Below are positions 60,801-64,000 of a stretch of 64,000 nucleotides of DNA, one piece after another. A program made the translations under genes and the position numbers. A model generated the notes under the pieces. That model did no database searches. It was not told where the DNA came from and worked only from the letters and a program-made list of their open reading frames with translations. The stretch comes from Augochlora pura (lineage: Eukaryota; Arthropoda; Insecta; Hymenoptera; Halictidae). The stretch covers positions 12,461,640 through 12,525,639 of the forward strand of contig NC_135781.1 in the NCBI RefSeq assembly GCF_028453695.1, given 5' to 3'. Each line of letters begins with the position of its first letter. The first letter of the stretch is position 1.

Positions 60801-61349
60801 TATTTCTATGTGACAGTACGTATATTATTAAGATTTCAAACTAGGACTTGTTTCATGCATCATATCGGAGTAGACATTTGTTGTTACAAGATTCCAACTG
60901 GAGTGATATCTGGCAATATTCCCTAATGAACCATCAACGTGTAGGCCCGCACGGGGACGCACAATCTCACAGAATATATGCCACTTAGCCAAACTCTCCG
61001 GTTTCATTTACCGCATCCAGCGAGTGCCGATTTTTCTCCGCGGTTGGTCCTTCTCCGACCGGGCATTGCTCCATAACGTCCTCCTCTCGTTCAAACGAGG
61101 TGTCGGTGGCTGACTGTCGCAATATCAGCCGCTGCCTCCCGTCATCTGCGAGAAGTGCTCAAAGAGATATCCGCGAAACAAGTTTCCCGCAATTTTCCTT
61201 CCTATTCCTTCGGGAAGGTCCCGGAAGGATCTCTTCTTCTCCTCCCCTCTACCCTTCAGTTCTTTCGTCCCTCAGCGTCCTCGTGATCGAGCCGAAAGGA
61301 TAGAGCACGAACCCGATGGCGATGCAGGATGCCGAAGGGAGACAGCTGG

Positions 61350-61420
61350 AGGGAGAGAAGGAGAGAGAGAGAGAGAGGAAACGATAGAGGGACGGATGGA
61401 GAGAGAGAGGACGAAAGTTT
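61350..61420. repeat. GA-rich tract
   Basis: GA runs at 61360-61378 and around 61399-61408, within a purine-rich strand. Confidence 0.85.
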
Positions 61421-62601
61421 GGGAGAAAGAAGACAGGACCCAAGAGATGACCGTGCCAGGCCGGTGGCTATAATTTCATTAGCCGCTACGAGACAAATGA
61501 GCGAGCATTGCGAGACGCGCCGGTTGGCCAGGAGATTTGCTCTCGCCTCTGCCTTTTCCCGTTTTCGAAATAACATAACGCCGGATCGGGATAATAACGC
61601 TCGTGGCGAGGGACGCGTTTGCTGAAAATTAATTCTCACGCCGGAAAAATTGCGTTAACGCCCAAGCTCCATCCCGTAGCCAGAGATTGACAATCACGGT
61701 TTTGCGCTATGCGTGTACACTATCAGTCAAAGTGTAAATCATATTTTTGGGCCCCGAAAAGTGGAACCGCTGTAAGAAAATATATATCATCGGCCAAGAA
61801 AAATTTGACGCTCTCAATGATTATCTAAAATTAAAAACGCTTATCAAATATTTTGGCAGCGAAACGAGCGAAGATTCATAAAGTGATTTGGCACATGAAG
61901 TTTCATTTAGCGATGAAACTCGCGTTCGACGAGCTTCGCTTATATCTCCGAGGCGAACACTTGACTTTTTCAACGATAACACAAATTGCAAGTTCAAAGT
62001 TGTTCTTTAATTACATAAAAGGGGACATTCCGCAGCTGCGATGAGGTGCAACGATCATTCTCTTTAATTAATTTACTGCGGGTCTTCTTTCTTATGCCTC
62101 ATTAATGCTCGCCGTCTCTCTTTCCCCGTTAACTATTTGCCCTGGTAATTACTGGCACACGAAACACATCGCAAGAAAAACATTAATATCAAACGACGCA
62201 GCTGCCGACAGTGTAAATACAGTATCTTAATGGCGCGCCAACTTTCAAGCGATCTCGAGACGCGGAAGAAGGAAAATGAGGAAGTATGTCTATCTGCTAA
62301 CTCTTCTCACCCTCGATGTTTGCTTTTCCCCCGGTTCTTATTTAGCCTTTTCCTCGTCATTAATATTTTATCTTCGCTCCCAGCTAATTTTGTTCGGCCT
62401 TAACAAACTACGGTTGAAAAATCAAAAGACCGCCTGCGTTGTTGACTCGAGACGACGAATTCGGATAACACTAATTAAATAGTTACGGTTTACAGCTATA
62501 CGCGTGTGTCAGATATTGACGAAAATTAAGAAGACGCACAGAAATTTTGAAGATAGCTGAAAGGATTATTCGCAAATTCACTGTGAACCAAAACAAACAT
62601 A

Positions 62602-63389
62602 CAGTGGGTCAAAAAAGTATTCCTACATCTAGTCTTTTTGCAATAATTTTATACAAGCAAATAATACATAAACAAAAGCTATTTCAATTAGTAGTCTACT
62701 ATGTACAAAGATAATGTGCAAATGAAGAATTTCTAATAACACATAACAAGAAAGTAATGCAAGAAATACAAGAATTTAAGAACCAAAAAAGTATTTGTAC
62801 GCTTTTAGTTATAATTGAAAGTTTATGATTATTGCAGTACTCTATTGCAATTAATATTTTGTGTGCATTCCTTTAGTTTCAATAATGGCTTCCAGTCTTT
62901 TTGCCACTCTTCTATAATTACTCTTTGTAGGGCCGATTTCTTAGATATTTTTTTTTCTTACTTCTATATCCAACAGATGCCATAAAATCTCTATTGGTTT
63001 AATATCCGGGGACTGTGGTGGTGTAATTAATTGTTTAGGGCCATTGTATAGTATCCATTCTCGTGGTTTTATTGCTGTATGTTTTGGGTCGTTGTCTTGC
63101 TGAAAGTGGTAATTTCCAGTCAGGCTCAATTTAGCCGCACTTTCTTCTAAATTGTCCCACAACACCTCGATACACTTTTTGGCATTTATTATCCCATCGA
63201 TAAATGTAATGTTTCCAACACCACTGTATACCATACAGCCCCATATCATTACGTTTCCTCCGCCGTGTTTCACAGTTGGTGTCATATTCTTTTGTTGAAG
63301 CTCAGTATTCGTTTCCTCCAAACAAATCTCTTCCCATCGGACCCAAAAATGTTAAATTTAAACTCATACGAGAAAATAACACGTTTCCA
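62602..63389 (-). mobile_element. Tc1-like DNA transposon, partial (runs into gap)
   Basis: The element starts CAGTGGGTCAAAAAAGTATT directly after TA (62600-62601). A related motif, AACCAAAAAAGTATTTGTAC, recurs in the same orientation at 62781-62800, about 175 bp inward. This arrangement resembles the IR/DR ends of some Tc1 elements. A Tc1-type transposase remnant lies on the minus strand. The element is cut by the N run at 63390, and no matching right end is recognisable after 63489. Confidence 0.88.
62941..63389 (-). pseudogene. Tc1-like transposase, C-terminal part, frameshifted
   Basis: A 126-codon minus-strand frame (62941-63321) contains VKHGGGNVMIWGCM, FQQDNDPKHT and TPPQSPDIKPIEILWHLL. 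The Asp and Glu are separated by 34 residues, the DD34E signature of Tc1 transposases. The preceding part, KRVIFSYEFKFNIFGSDGKRFVWRK, is in another frame (63311-63389); one base seems to be missing near 63312. Tyr stands in place of the first catalytic Asp in the FSDE-type motif, so even the repaired reading would be inactive. The N-terminal half would lie in or beyond the assembly gap. Confidence 0.88.
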
Positions 63390-63489
63390 NNNNNNNNNNN
63401 NNNNNNNNNNNNNNNNNNNNNNNNNNNNNNNNNNNNNNNNNNNNNNNNNNNNNNNNNNNNNNNNNNNNNNNNNNNNNNNNNNNNNNNNN
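63390..63489. other. Assembly gap (100 N)
   Basis: Exactly 100 Ns, the conventional placeholder for a gap of unknown size. It falls within the Tc1-like element, suggesting that a repeat broke the assembly. Open frames spanning it are artefacts. Confidence 0.99.
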
Positions 63490-64000
63490 TGGGAAGCTAA
63501 TTGCCGCACAGGAAATAATTCCGATTAGCGGCGAGTTCACCGATTACGGATTTCCTTTTTTTTCACTGGTCGAAATGCTCTGGAAGCGATCTCGTCATGC
63601 GAATGAGGGCAAGCAGGCATGGAGAACAATAAAGTAATCAGAGGAGCTTTTCAAATCAGGCAGGAGGCGGCGGAAGGTGGACGAGGGAGGAGGAGTAGGC
63701 GGAGGAGATGTTGGTGGGTGGGGAGGGGCGGGGTGGGGGCGGGAGGGAGGGAGGGAGGGAGAACGTTCATGAAAAACTCGACGGAGGTTTAAAATGTGGG
63801 CAACCACTCGACGTAGTGGGGTGAGAGAGCCGGGGCGAGAGTTCCTACATTTTACGAACCATTGTACACGCTCCTTCCGCATCGAAAGAATTTTAATATT
63901 TGCCAATTTAGCTCGGGCGTCCGGGGAGGTAAAGAGGCGAGCCTCTACCCTCGGCGCGATAACCACATCAAGGCACCTCCGTCGGTTGAACTTTTGCCTT
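63490..64000. other. No gene seen; G-rich sequence right of the gap
   Basis: CpG- and G-rich, with the quadruplex-prone tract at 63.66-63.76 kb. The minus-strand Pro/Ser-rich frame at 63595-63966 is a translation of that tract. Confidence 0.55.
63661..63761. repeat. G-rich tract with (GGGA)n, quadruplex-prone
   Basis: GGA-rich sequence leads into GGGTGGGGAGGGGCGGGG and then (GGGA)n. There are more than eight G-runs of three or more within about 50 bp on the plus strand. Confidence 0.9.

Larger units (their letters stand above)
54241..62601. other. No gene seen; long spacer with small CpG-rich blocks
   Basis: CpG-rich at about 55910-56350, 59560-60000 and 61000-61680; otherwise AT-rich. The 150-codon minus frame (57236-57688) and 145-codon plus frame (55942-56379) show no domain, signal peptide or splice context that I can support. 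Confidence 0.55.

Noticed and set aside
63265..63528. Frames crossing the N run
   Set aside because: They are artefacts of translating Ns in the assembly gap.

Overview
The window looks like insect nuclear DNA, most likely from a hymenopteran (bee, ant or wasp). That assignment is inferred from composition, not from a recognised gene. AT-rich stretches alternate sharply with CpG-rich blocks, long (GA)n/(CT)n microsatellites are frequent, and the mobile DNA is a typical insect mix (BEL/Pao, mariner, Tc1, TTAA-flanked MITEs). A run of 100 Ns marks a scaffold gap at 63390-63489. I found no tRNA, rRNA, CRISPR array, prokaryotic operon or confidently recognisable host protein gene. The window is best read as intergenic or long-intron DNA.

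Layout. 1-23.3 kb: alternating AT-rich spacer and CpG-rich blocks with GA/CT tracts. The blocks at 5.6-7.6 kb and 14.1-15.3 kb each carry a consensus GTAAGTA donor at their left edge on the minus strand, so they may be promoters or first non-coding exons of a minus-strand transcription unit. A 118-codon minus-strand frame at 4053-4409 begins with a signal-peptide-like segment and is only a candidate. 23.35-30.35 kb: a TTAA-flanked MITE split by a BEL/Pao LTR retrotransposon on the minus strand. Its two 778-bp LTRs look identical, it has a 6-bp target duplication and a primer-binding site matching the 3' end of tRNA-Tyr, and it holds one long gag-pol frame. That frame lacks the N-terminal two thirds or so of reverse transcriptase, yet stays open through protease, RNase H and integrase.

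30.4-50 kb: more spacer and CpG-rich blocks, plus a second MITE (36.5 kb) and a weak candidate exon (42.4 kb). 50.1-51.5 kb: a roughly 315-bp tandem duplication. Its first copy is interrupted by a remnant of a second BEL-like element, one LTR plus primer-binding site, and the second copy shows the uninterrupted site. 51.7-52.0 kb: a third MITE. 52.96-54.24 kb: a mariner with good terminal repeats and a broken transposase. 54.2-62.6 kb: spacer. 62.6-63.39 kb: a Tc1-like element whose transposase is frameshifted and has lost its first catalytic aspartate; it runs into the gap. 63.5-64 kb: a G-rich tract with strong quadruplex potential.

The only genes whose products can be assigned belong to transposable elements. 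The most notable feature is the BEL/Pao element, which is structurally young but lacks most of its reverse transcriptase.
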